Part shown: positions 43,393 to 55,100 of the stretch, one piece after another
Position numbering within the stretch: the first letter of the stretch is position 1
Layout: every line of letters starts with the position of its first letter
NCBI GenBank assembly: GCA_026075535.2
Contig: AP026546.1
Coordinates: forward strand, 10,788,001 to 10,852,000
Direction of reading: 5' to 3'
Length of the DNA: 64,000 nt
Origin: Tricholoma matsutake
Lineage: Eukaryota > Basidiomycota > Agaricomycetes > Agaricales > Tricholomataceae
Translations under genes and position numbers: made by a program
The notes under the pieces: model-generated
The model's database searches: none
Seen by the model: only the letters and a program-made list of their open reading frames with translations
Told to the model about the DNA's origin: nothing

Positions 43393-45060
43393 ATTGTGAC
43401 CAGATTGTGGTACAAAAAGATGGATTGGGCTGTAATGAAAATCATTTCTGGGCTAATAAAAATGTCAAAAGAGGGAAATTAGATGCAACAAGGATTGGAT
43501 CAGTGGTGTGTGCACACAAGGCCAGCCTCATAATTCCCCCTTTCTGAAATATAGTTAGAAATTCTTTGTGAAATATTATATTTGAGACTAAGTTTCTACA
43601 AACAGAAATTCAAAAAATTACCCATTAGAAATATTGATTTTCAAAGTATATTTCTAATGGGTAATTTTTTGAATTTCTGTTTGTAGAAACTTAGTCTCAA
43701 ATATAATATTTCACAAAGAATTTCTAACTATATTTCAGAAAGGAGAAATTATGAGGCTGGCCCATCACAAAAGCCTCCAATGTGTCCAATCTGAGCTTCA
43801 CATGGGTCATAGGTTGGCACACAATTGCACAAGGCCAGCCTCATAATTCCTCCTTTCTGAAATATAGTTAGAAATTCTATGTGAAATATCATATTTGAGA
43901 CTAAATTTCTACAAACAGAAATTCAAAAAATTACCCATTAGAAATATTGATTTTCAAAGTTTATTTCTAATGAATAATTTTTTAAATTTCTGTTTGTAGA
44001 AATTTAGTCTCAAATATAATATTTCACAAAGAATTTCTAACTATATTTCAGAGAGGAGGAATTATGAGGCTGGCCTTGTGGCAAGAGATGGCATATTTGA
44101 GGCTGAGGCCACTGTGGACTTTCAGAAGGGTGAGCAGTGAGTCCTTGAGTAGTCAGTTGGTTGTGAGTGGATATCTACTAATGGAGGCAGTAGGCAAAAA
44201 AATATAGATTATGCAGTATCGAAGGCCTTGAATGGACGACACATGCAAGGTATAAAACAAGTATTACTGATCTATGACATAATATGTCAGTGGTTTAAAT
44301 ACTTCAAGGATTGTGTCGCGCAGTTGGATTACCTTACCATACCGGAGGAATTGCAATTGTTATTCACAATTGGGGACTTTCATGTGAAGGGACATGTAAT
44401 TGAGCACTTCACTTGCTTCTCATTACAGTTTATTAAAGGGGTGGGTGTAATCGATGGCGAGATTGTTGAGACACTATGGTCTGTATTGAACAAAATATCA
44501 CAAAGTGCGAGGGGTGATACCCTTGCAAACTGGAATGAGATTTTGGACAACCATATGAATCCCTCAAACTGGAAGAAACTGACCAGCATGGGTGTGTCCC
44601 CTCAATCTTCAAAAGGATATCCCTGGCATCAATTCTAATGTGGATTTATAGTATCAAGTCTCTTATGGAAGTATAAGCATGCAAGAGCTCTTGTATTGTC
44701 AATGGAAGATGCATACAAGAGGTTGGCATCTATGACATCTCTGGAGAACATTAGAAAATGGATGGAAGATGCAAAAGCTGCTCAAAATAACAGGGAAACC
44801 AATGTAAGAAGCATGGACTATTTTGCATTAAATATAAATAAAGGTATACCCATCTGCATTTCTGGGATTGTAGATGCCTGATACTGAGTATTTGTTCAGT
44901 GCCAGGTCAAGCTGAAATGCAGTTACAATTAGCAACAGAGGAGCTCACATTGGGGCATGTGGGATTGGTGGACCTTCTGGTGAATGGAGTAAAGATTCAG
45001 GAATTGCAGCAAGTCCTATCCATTTCTTACCTGAAATAGGAAGCTGATAATAGCACTGCT
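43393..45060 (+). pseudogene. KDZ-2 transposase, C-terminal half
   Basis: Continuation of the gene at 26992-28269. After the intron acceptor at about 43404 it reads CNENHFWANKNVKRGKLDATR and IGSVVCA (to 43514), is cut by a 566-bp MITE, and resumes ARDGIFEAEATVDFQKGEQ (44084-44140). After an intron come DYAVSKALNGRHM...LLIYDIICQWFKYFKD, HVKGHVIEHF and GEIVETLWSVLNKIS (44220-44510), then an intron near 44590, KHARALVLSMEDAYKRLASM and the terminal TEELTLGHVGLVDLLVNGVKIQEL (about 44940-45010). The order and spacing follow KDZ-1. Few stops are present outside the insertions. The extreme C-terminus (VHWLR...HEM blocks seen in KDZ-1) is missing. Confidence 0.8.
43515..44080. mobile_element. Double-palindrome MITE with 3-bp TSD
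   Basis: Two near-perfect palindromes (43515-43762 and 43828-44080) separated by a 65-bp spacer. Outer ends are CACAAGGCCAGCC and GGCTGGCCTTGTG. GCA is duplicated at 43512-43514 and 44081-44083. Removing the block and one GCA restores the KDZ frame as V-C-A-R-D-G. CACA ends with a 3-bp duplication are reminiscent of CACTA/EnSpm-type elements. No coding capacity. Confidence 0.85.
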
Positions 45061-46127
45061 TTGGTAGGTTAACATTACAGAGCTTAGTTCACCAGATTGG
45101 AGGAAAGCCATTGACTGCTGAGAAAATTGATCTCACCAAGAGATGCAGCAAACTGCTCACAAAGATAGCAGAACATCAATGGTGTGCATGCTGATTCCTC
45201 AAATGTTCTCCCAATGAAGATGACATATACAATCATGGTCCAAAGGCCCCCTATAACCACGGGCAAAACCTAAGGCAGTTGAAACTCAACTGCCTTCGAG
45301 GCAGTGGGTACGGCAGTTGACAGTGCCTGAATCAGTAATTATGTAATATTGCCTTTAATGAAGAATCATCACCTGACCTTCCCACAATACAAGCCTAAGA
45401 ATACTATCACTAAGGTACTGATGACGGGGGTATTGTGTTTATGGATTTCAAAATTTGCAACTGATAAGGCTCTCACACATTCCACAGACCACATACAGCT
45501 TTAGGGTCTAGAAGCAATACTTTTATGGATATTCTTTACATGATTGCTTCTTTAGATTGTTAAAAATGAGACTGTCAATAATTTTACAGACGAAAAGATT
45601 TGTTTACATTGGAATCATGAGATCAGTAATCAGAAGATTGAGAGCGCAAAACATACATCGGAGTCTCTGCCCTTTCTGAGGGTGTATGCTACTACTCCTA
45701 AAACCCAGTGAACCACTCTGATTGACTGCAAACGAAGCAGAAGTTGTTGATTGCTCCAGATACTCATTTTCCTACCACTGATGCGTGACATTGAGATTTC
45801 AGTTGTTTCGGACTCCGCTTGGTGGCGGTCGCAGTGGAAAATTCGCAGGTGAAAGCTTTGCAAGGCCATCCTGATGGTTCGCAGTCAGGATGGGTCCCCC
45901 CGCCTTCGCAGGACAAAGGTGGCTGAATCCCCGCGGTCTCGAAAAATAACCACAAACTTGTATCCCCACAACCAATGCTGACCTTGCTAAAGCTCATCAA
46001 ACGGTTGGCAGAGAAGCCCGAACTTGAGCAGGATCCTCGCTACGAAGGTCTCTACTCAAATATTTCCCGCCCAGCTGCCACTGTGGATCCACCGTCCATG
46101 ACGACGACGACCACCGCCCCTCAACAT
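45061..46127. other. Sparse region, CpG rises rightward
   Basis: No family recognised. A short stem-loop (GGCAGTTGAAACTCAACTGCC) lies at 45273-45294. From about 45770 CpG becomes frequent. A plus-strand frame starting at 45975 (LLKLIKRLAEKPELEQD) looks protein-like but is unmatched and runs into the presumed Copia-B LTR, so it may be a host exon fragment or chance. Confidence 0.3.
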
Positions 46128-46621
46128 TTGTTACGAACCCCACGGGCATCATGTTTACACAGCCCTTGCAAATCTCTTTCGCCGGGTTTCCCTGCCAGCA
46201 ACTCGCACATGCCACCCATTCTGGAATCGACCCCATCCCCGTTGTCGCGACTGTTCTCATCCTCAACCTCTCGTCGCTTCCAGCCATATCCTGCTAGTAT
46301 ATGGAATAGTCCGTCACCACGACGTTCAGCTCTCATTCGCCCTCGTCCTCTGTTGTATGTCGATACGTCCCCGGATACCCTTTCGGTTACCATAGTTACT
46401 TCCACCTACTTGAGTCAGCTATCCATATCGTTCCACCTCAGTGTTTAACCATTCACTGAGGTGTAAGTCCATTTGCTATATTTCGTTATATTCTTTACTT
46501 ACTCGTAGTAGTCTACTTTATTATCTTCTAGGTATCTACTACTCAATATAGTGTTTAACCATTCACTGAGGTTCTACTTTATTATCTTCTAGTCTCTCGT
46601 ATTCGGTCCCTGCCTGCTACA
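46128..46621 (+). repeat. Copia-B 5' LTR (left boundary uncertain)
   Basis: The right edge is set by GGTTATGGGCCCTGCC at 46622, the half-tRNA primer site. The left edge is proposed at TGTTACGAACCC (46128), a usual LTR start, but there is no second LTR to confirm it. Inside, 'gtgtttaaccattcactgaggt' occurs twice (46440 and 46552). Confidence 0.45.
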
Positions 46622-46625
46622 GGTT

Positions 46626-49541
46626 ATGGGCCCTGCCGATATCTCTGACATGTCTTCTACTACCAACAAGGAAACCCTTAATCTCCCAAAGCTTCGGAGT
46701 GATAGCACCAATTGGGCAACCTACCAGGAGCGAATCATTAACTACCTCGCTTCGAAAGGATTGAAGAAGCATGTTTTGGGTACCGCGCGCCAACCGATTC
46801 AGCTCGAAGAACGTGGTGGGGACTATTACAAGCCACACAGCCTAGCCCCATTGATAGATGAAGAGCTCGAGAAACACGAAGAGGAAGAGGAAGCCTACGA
46901 GCAAAAGCAGGCAGCCGTTCGGGAGGTCATTTACCGGACTGTTGACAAATCTACGTTCCTGCAAGTCAAGAACGAGATCACTGCCGCTGCTGTATGGAAG
47001 AAGGTTATCTCGATCCATGCTGATAAGGGGTCGATGTATGAGACAAACCTTTTGATGCAACTCCAAACGATTCGATACGTCGAGAACGGTGATATGCGGG
47101 AGCACCTTACAAAGATGGCGGAAATAAAGGAGCGGTTGGCTGAAATGAATTCCCCAGTCACCGATGAGTCCTTTGTGTCCTATATTCGTACATCACTCTC
47201 ACTCGTTCCGAATTACCGAACCCTTCTTACAATGTTGAGTGCTGCTGCTCATGAGTCTGGAAGGAAACTCACCAGCTCTAACCTCGTCTGGCATCTTACT
47301 GAGGAGGCAAACTCAATCGCACTCGAGGATTCTATCAATAAGTCCAACACTGCAATGCTCGCAGCTACAACAAAGTCTTCGAAGGGCAAGGGGAAGGAAA
47401 GGTCGAAGTCGAAAAGAGATGAAATCAAGTGCACTAACACTAACTGTGGAAGGACGGGTCATACGAAGAATCAGTGTTACACAAAAGGAGGAGGAAAGGA
47501 GAGAGAGGCACCAGACTGGTTCAAGAAGATGGCTGAAAGGAAAGCAGTATCAGCGAGTGCGAACGTCGCGGAGAAAACCGAAAATGACGATTCTGAAAAC
47601 TACGCGATGCTCACCTATAGTCTTCCCAATGACCCTACAGCCCTCATCGTCACCTCCGATTTCAAAGCCGAAGCCGAAGCCCTTGCCGTCTCCAACTCAA
47701 GTGGAATTATTCTTGATAGTGGTGCCAGCAGGCACTTCTCCCCAGATCGCTCGAAACTCCTGAACTTCCAGGCGATTGACCCTGAACCTATAAGAGCCGC
47801 CGATGGACGCACCTTCAGCGCACTCGGAAAGGGTGATTTAAAGGTCGAGCTACCTAATGGGAATCAGAAATCGACCCCGATAACGCTCAAAAATGTCTAT
47901 TACTCACCTCACATGGCATTCACTCTAATGTCATGTCAGTCTCCTGTGTCGACAAGGCCGGATTCTCCCTCTTTATCAAGGGTGGAGTTTGTGTAATCCG
48001 CAGCTCGAAATCAAACATCATCGGACGCATTCCTCTCGTTCGGGGACTTTATCATGTTGGTGGAATATTAACTTCATCTCCCACGCCAGTTGCGAACTCG
48101 GCATCGAAGCTGATGATGATTAGTGAGCTTCATCGTAAAATGGGGCATATAAATCACGAAGACTTATGCAGGATGGTGAAAGAGGGGATGGTAACAGGGA
48201 TCGAGCTAGACATTGACTCGAAACCTGAATTCTGCGAGTCTTGCATAAAGGCGAAAGCAGATCGGAAGCCGTTTCCAAAGAAAAGCGATACGGTTTACAA
48301 GTCATGTGGCGATAAAGTTGTCACTGACTTATGGGGACCAGCCAGAGTCGAATCCTTAGGACGGAAGAAGTATTACTACCTCTTCAAAGATCTAGCCAGC
48401 CGCGAAGAGAAGGTTTACTTCTTGAGAGCGAAATCTGAAGCATTTGCCAACTACCAAAAGTACGAGGCATGGTTGTTGGTCCAACGCAGCGCACGAATCA
48501 AGATATTCGGATGTGATCGCGCAGCCGAACTAACCAGCAAAGAATTCAATAACCACCTTGAAAATGCTGGAACTGTGTTCATCACCTTACTGTCCATGAC
48601 TCTCCAGCCTCAACGGCATAGTTGAACGGGAGAATAGAACCCATATGAATGACGCCCGAGCGATGATGATCGCAGCTGGTTTACCCCGAAATCTGTGGGC
48701 AGAAGCAGTGCACCACGATGTATGGTTGCGTAATCGCGCGCCGACACGAGCCCTACCAGGCTCCAAAACTCCTCACGAGGTAGCAACGGGGGAGAAGCCC
48801 GACTTGTCGCAGCTTTGTGAATGGGGCATGACAGTCTGGGTAACGCGGCTCGACGCAGGGAAATTGGACCCTAGAGCTGAAGAAGCTCGTTTTGTGGGTC
48901 TCGACAAGGAATCCAAAGGTTTTAGGATTTATTGGCCAAAGAAGTACAAGGTCAGCGTTGAGAGGGATGTATACTTTGACAAAAACCGGGCTTTAGAGCC
49001 TGATGAAGTGTCAATTGAAGGGGTAGAGGATGTATTCACCAATTCGGACACTTCTCAGCCTTCCGACACCTCTCAAAATGTCCCACACATGCCTAGCAAA
49101 GGTCCTGAACCTGAAAACGTCGAAAACCCAATCGAAAACCCGTCCATTATCAACTCTGAGGTCACGAAGACAACTCAAAGCTCTGAGGTCACAGAGACCA
49201 CTCAGAGTGCTCCAATTCCTCCTCCACACGAAAGTATCGCAAGGCGAAACTCTTTGGAAGGCCTAACACCAGTCGACCAAGCCGAATATGGCCGAGGAAA
49301 ACGTGTTCGGGTTGCCAGCTCACGAGCTAGCGCCACCGTTTCCGAAATCGTCGACGGAGCCTTCATGGTTGAGGATAACGAGTCTCTTGAGCCAGGGGGA
49401 GTAGAGGTGGATATAAACGAAGCAGAGTGGTTCCATGAAGCTATGGAATCGGCTATGATAGCCAGTGAGGATGAGCCGTCGATGGAGGAAGCATTGAAGG
49501 GGACATGTATATGTCAAAATTTTGCCCCTCAAACATGCTAA
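46626..49541 (+). pseudogene. Copia-B gag, protease, integrase (CpG-rich)
   Basis: Starts at ATG 46626, which overlaps the primer site. Gag (LRSDSTNWATYQERI), zinc knuckle CTNTNCGRTGHTKNQCY (47432-47480), protease IILDSGASRHFSP (47705-47745), integrase zinc region (HRKMGHINHEDL...CESCIKAK, 48130-48250), core VVTDLWGPA and GCDRAAEL, and the GIVERENRTHMNDARAM region (48620-48665), then KTPHEVATGEKPDL and an acidic linker to ESAMIASEDEPSMEEALKG (about 49500). Two frameshifts (near 47937 and 48613) break it, and a stop follows the point at which the RT should begin. Unlike its neighbours the sequence keeps many CpG dinucleotides and I see no CGA-to-TGA stops in it. Confidence 0.85.
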
Positions 49542-49556
49542 ATCCCGGACAAACCT

Positions 49557-49810
49557 TTGCAGGAGCTTCCGGGGTCCTCCGCCACCCATGCTGCCAAACA
49601 AATTTTATGGCATCGAGCATTATTTGATGAACTCGAAATTCCGCAACCCGAGACTTCAATCCTATTCACAAATAATCAGGCCGCCATCGCTATATCCCAC
49701 CATCCCGAATTTCACGCGCGCACGAAGCACATCGATTTCGCACATCATTTCTTACGTGATTTGATCGAATCAGGCACCATCGAAACCACTTATATTCAAA
49801 CGCGTGCCGC
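49557..49810 (+). pseudogene. Copia-B RNase H tail after loss of RT
   Basis: ATHAAKQILWHRALFDEL then FTNNQAAIAISHHPEFHARTKHIDFAHHFLRD, the C-terminal RNase H part of a Copia Pol, ending at about IETTYIQT. The whole RT and most of RNase H are absent between about 49500 and 49585. Beyond 49810 the match ends abruptly and no 3' LTR or polypurine tract follows, so the element is truncated on the right as well. Confidence 0.8.
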
Positions 49811-50159
49811 CGGAATTCTGGCGACACTTGGAAGCCGCCTAATTTGGGCACAGATATCGCAGTCGGGCACACCGTCCGCCAATAGTTGGCTAGCAAACCC
49901 GCAAACCCGCAAGAGAGCCAACCTGGACGAGGTCAACAAATATTCGCTCTCCATAATTCGTATACCATGAATTTTTCGTTGTTTATTGCAGCCTTCCCAC
50001 ATATTAAGCTTGTATTTCGTCCATTATATTTCAGATGGGCGTGAACGATGACGAAATGGTCTCGAACGGATCCATATATTCTAACAATCTGCCAATTATG
50101 AATACCGGGATAAGCATCTAAACAACATTTCAAATTGACTTACTTAATATTTCCATAGG

Positions 50160-50981
50160 AACCTGCCTCGGCACCATTGAAGATCTTTCAGAGCGAATAC
50201 AATTGAGGAGTGCCTGTAATCGGCTGTCCATTAATGGTCAATAAACCAGTCATGAAGATGCCCTCACATGTTGCCCTAAAATAACGAAATTGGTACCGTT
50301 TGGTAAATTTGGCCTAAAGCCAATCGAAGTCTCGATGTGCTATGATGTTCCAGCAAATCTAATGAGAAACGTTCTACAAGCAAACCCTTGAAACGGCGGC
50401 GGGATGCATACCTGATAACAAGGGAGGCATAACCCTCCTCCTGTCCGCCCCTCACCTCTTCAGACAACATCTGGGACAAAATCATCGAAGTCTGAGCACC
50501 AGTATCCCACAAGCACCACGTATCATAAATGTCCGTCAAGGAGTCTTCGTCTTCGTCGTATGGCTTGATCGCAAGATCAGCGCGGACAAAAGGCATGGGA
50601 AACTAGGGGTTTTCATTAGCCCTAACGGAAACGAAAGGGGTTGGAACCCGGAGATCTGGAAAGGTGGCTTTAGTGAGTGCAAACATTTTGCGACGCCGTT
50701 CGCGAGCACGAGCAGCAGCTGCTGGATCGGCAATTGGCCGAAAAGGGATATGGTAAGCCTTGGGATGGCCGAAGGGACCGCCATCGCCAGGCGGCATAGG
50801 AACTATGAATGAAAATAAGCTCAAGAGGCATGAGTGACAGAAGGAAAAGTTTACTTGGACGGATAGCTTTGAGCTGCTCATCGGTGTACGGGGCTACCGA
50901 CCCATAGATTCTTGCCTCTATTTTCAAAGCGGCCTCGGCAGGAGATTCTTCTACTTGCTCAGAAACCTCAGTTGTGGACAT
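50160..50981 (-). pseudogene. Spliced gene with retropepsin-like DTGA motif
   Basis: Minus-strand exons: MSTTEVSEQVEESPAEAALK...LKAIRP (50981-50855), a GT-AG intron of about 60 nt ending near 50793, PMPPGDGGPFGHPKAY...RARERRRKMFALTK (to 50606), a TAG, then FPMPFVRADLAIKPYDEDEDSL...YDTWCLWDTGAQTSMIL (50600-50470), a second intron (GTATGC...TTAG, 50413-50362), then FAGTS, a TAG, HIETSIGFRPNLPNGTNFVIL. W-D-T-G-A is the active-site signature of retroviral-type aspartic proteases, but no Gag, RT or LTR accompanies it and it has introns, so it may be a host gene derived from a retroelement. Both TAGs could come from CAG. Its 3' end is undefined; cellular role unknown. Confidence 0.45.
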
Positions 50982-50989
50982 TTCAAGTT

Positions 50990-51605
50990 GGCGAGTTGCG
51001 TGTGAGGCTGTGCATACTGATGACTAAATAAATGAACCCACGCACGGACCACATTGTGACCAACCTGCTAAACTCTCACAGATTGTGGTTCTAGTTCAAT
51101 ACCCTAGGTGATATCTTTCGGACTGTCCTGTCCTGTGATCCTATGTCCCTTATTTCATGTTACCTATCCCATGTCGAAGCGGTTTCACATATATACAGGG
51201 TGTTGCATAAAGACTTGCAGTTATCAATCTCCACGAAGCTATTTGTCCCTATTGAATTCGGAACATTCCGATTCGCCAGTTGTCTCGGTTGGGGTCATTT
51301 CATCGTTGATGCTCTCTATACGTGAAGAATACGATACCGGGGATCTCAAAGATTGAGTAGTCCAAGCTTCCGGTAGGTTTTGGGGAGGGAAGATGAATGT
51401 TCGAGGTGTTGCTGATTTGGCGTCCAAACATCACCAAATACATTCTTGAAAATTCGTGACTGCAAGCATTTATGCAACACTGCTGGCATGGCTTACCGAT
51501 CACTCTGCTGCGTGTCTAATAAAGTTATCACTCTGGGCCATGTAGTTCTTCGTGTAATACTACGTGGTAGCTGAACTGTAACGCTATGTTTCTGTGCTCT
51601 CAATT
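50990..51605. other. No recognisable gene
   Basis: Likely the upstream region of the minus-strand gene at 50981. It has only short overlapping frames and no repeat. Confidence 0.25.
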
Positions 51606-51613
51606 TTTTTTTT

Positions 51614-52136
51614 GTGGACCAGTGTGGGTTGTGCAAAATGTGCAAAGTTATTTGGCAGCCAAAGTTATTAGCCAAGTTATTAGACATAGGGGCTTCGCAT
51701 CAACCACCATATTCTCTGACTCAAGTACTTGCTCTATCTTCCACATCTGTGCTTTCATTTCTCATTCTAGGTTGTTCTCTTAATCCTTTGGCATCCCTTG
51801 AAGGACTTCTCAAAGGATCAAAGGATCGCCCCAGGTGCCGTTGAGTGCCAAAACGCGGTCCTCCTTCAAAGGCTTTGCAACTGGATGTAGAAGAGAGTGG
51901 AGAGAAAAGTTTTGATGGTAGTTTTGTTGTATATCATGCTGGACACGATTTGAGTGCTCATATTAACTATAAACCTATTCAGATGATGATGCAGATGACA
52001 AGTATGCATTTGATGATGAACTTACCATGGATTATTGGTGGGAATTGGATCGGCTTGATGGGGGAGGTGAGAACAGTCCACTGGTGAAACACCAGAGGCT
52101 GGCAGAATGATATATCAAGGCCTGTAATTAGCGTCT
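51614..52136 (+). pseudogene. Unknown decayed frame beside Copia-C
   Basis: One frame runs 51614-52087 with a single TGA at 51842-51844 (GSKDRPRCR-stop-VPKRGPPSKAL), continuing VEESGEKSFDGSFVVYHAGHD. After a one- or two-base shift near 51980 it reads SDDDADDKYAFDDELTMDYWWELDRLDGG...HQRLAE(stop)YIKAC. The two TGA codons again suit lost arginines. Acidic, tryptophan-containing composition; family not recognised. Copia-C is inserted just downstream (52159). Confidence 0.35.
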
Positions 52137-52158
52137 ATAGGTGATATATGCAGAGCTG

Positions 52159-55100
52159 TGTTGGGATAGGCAATCCAAGCCCATGGTCTGAGGCTGGATG
52201 CCAGATATTATTAATAGAGCAGCGATTTTGATGCATATTTTATTTATAGAACAGTTACATACAGCCGTAGTATAGGAGATAAGTTTCTTGTCTTGTTTCC
52301 CCCACTTGTCTCTAAGAGAATTATCTCTTCTCTATTCGTTTCCCAGCCTGATTTCCAAAAGGTTATGGACCCTGGTGGATTTTTCTAGGCAACAATTACT
52401 ACTATGACAAATACTCCTGATGTCAAGGAGCAAGGGGAACAACAACAAGAGGAAGAATATTATATGCCTCCTAAACATGCAAAAAGGGTCTATCACAGCA
52501 ATACCAATGTGCCTACTGAAGAACTCAATGAAGATGAAGATTTACCATCTATCAAACTAATTTGTACCAAAGAATATTTGAACGTAAACAAAATCGCTGA
52601 TCGTGATCACTTGATGGATGAGAACTGGCACAAATGGAAAGAGAGAATGAAGAGAGTATTTTTCAATTGCAATATTACTGGGTATGTTAGAGGGGATGTC
52701 GAACACCCTAACGAGAGTATCGACCCCAAAGGCACATGCAACTGGTACAAGAATGATTGTTGGGTGCAACAAATTATTATTCTTAACATCACTTCCTTGC
52801 AAATGAACCATGTTGGGTCCAAGACCTCTGCAAAAGAAATGTACTCTGCACTCTTGGTAACTCACGAAAATAAGGCACATCAAACTGCTAATCATGTTCA
52901 ATGCCTATTATACGAGACCAAATTACTTGACGCTGATGACCTCCTAAAACATCTGGATGTTCTCAAATCATATCACAACCACATCAACAGATTTCCTAAC
53001 AAAGAATTTCATGTCTCAGACATGCACTTTAAAGCAATCATATCTGCATCCTTACCTTCATCGTGGCATACCTATGTTGAACCTTATAATGGGAACACCA
53101 ACAATCCAAATGATTCTGACCCTAAATGGCGCTTAACTTCTGATGCATTTATTGGACTGTTATGGGAGGAATACAAAATACAGTTGACCAGATCTAATAA
53201 TGGGAATAATAAAAGCAGTATTATGGGGAGCATAAATCTGGTGAAAACCCAGAGTGCTAACAGTGCTAGTAAATCCCTAGAAGATTGAATTTCTGATTGA
53301 AAATCCTCCTTATGGCCTTATTGCGATCATTGTAAACATGCTGGACACTGGACAGCCAAATGCCATAAATTTGAAGATAACAGATGTCAGAACTGTGGAA
53401 AGATTGGACATCAAGCAGGGAATTGCTGGAGTAAGAAGAAGGTTAAGGACAAGGCAAAGAAGAAAAAGAAGGATGCAGAACAAAAAAATGTGGCAGAAGA
53501 ATATATTATGTTCCAAGCAAATGAAGAGCAGTACAACTTCAATACCTATGATGCTTGTAATGCTGATGTGAATGATGAGTGATTGATCTATTATGATTGG
53601 TCAGCAGACACAGCAACAACATCTCACATTACACATCAAAGAGAAGCATTTACTGATTACACACCTATGAGGAATATTTCTGTAACAGGTGTAGGCGGTA
53701 AAGAAGCATTAATTTCAGGGTGCAGAACTGTTGAATTAAAATCAACATGCAATGGCACTGACTATATTCTGCATTTGCAGAACATTCTTCATGTGCCTGG
53801 AACACAAAGTAATTTAATTTTGTTGGGGCAATGGGATGCAGCTGGTGGATGCTACAATGGCAGGAATGGGGAAATTACACTCATAACAAAAGATGGTATG
53901 CTGGTAGCACAAGGAACAAAAATATGCAAACATCTATATTGCATGAAGATGGTTATTAGACCTCCCACACAATGCAATAAAATCCAATCTCATCAAACAT
54001 TCATCGGAAATAATATGCTGCCTACATGGGAAACATGGCATCAATGCTTTGGACATGTTGGATATACTGGGCTTCAAAAATTATTTGATGGAGAAATGGT
54101 TGACAGATTTATTGTGGATGAGGACTCCCAGAAGCCTGATTGTGTTGCATGCACAGAGGTGAAACAACACGTCAAACCATTCCCAAAATCATCAATCAGA
54201 AATACCAAACCCAGTGAATTAATGCATATTGACTTATGGGGAAAGTACATGATCTGATCGATCAATGGCAATCAATACTACTTGTTATTTGTGGATGATG
54301 CCAAGAGATTTGCAACTGTCAAATGCATCAAGCAGAAATCTGATGCAACACAAGCCATAATAAATTATTTGGCACATTTGAAGACTCAAGGGAGGAATCT
54401 GAGGGGTATTCAAATTGACAATGGGAAAGAATTCATAAACGAGAAGTTGGAAAATTGGTGTAAAGAACACAGTATGGAAATTTGCTACACTGCACCATAT
54501 TCACCTTCACAGAATGGTATTGCCAAATGGATGAACGGTTGAACTCTCTCGAGCAATGTTAATCGCCAATGACCTTCCCAAATTTCTCTGGGAATACATG
54601 GTCCTGCATGCTGCTTATCTCCATAATTGATCATTTACCAAACATTTCCCAAAATATACACCATATGAAGGCTGGTATAATAAAAGACCAAACATCTCTC
54701 ATTTACGTGAATTTGGTGCACCTGTATGGATTTTATCACAGGGACAAAAAGTGGATCAAAAAATGCAGGCAAAATCAAAACAGTGCATATACATCGGTTT
54801 TGAAGATGGCGCTGGGGCCATAAAATATTACAACGCTGAAATGCGCAATGTCCTAACCTCAAGAAATTTCAAACAGATGACACTTCCACAATTGACTCCA
54901 ATCCCCGAAGGCATTGACATCACACCCAATAGTCAACATGAGGGGGAGTCTGTGGGGGGTGCACCACCTATGGGTGTAACAGGCTCGGATGATACTCCGA
55001 CTCTTGATCCTGGTAGCAAAAAGCATAGAAGAAATTTATTGGAGGATGATATAGACATAAATGCTCCACAGAAGACTTGTGGAATTTGTATCAATTATAA

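Noticed and set aside
45975..46448. 157-codon plus-strand frame as a gene
   Set aside because: It crosses the proposed Copia-B LTR start and the second half is low complexity; only its first part might be a host exon.
46128..50120. TSD ACATT for Copia-B (before 46128 and near 50112)
   Set aside because: The sequence before the second ACATT does not resemble the LTR end, so the match is likely chance.
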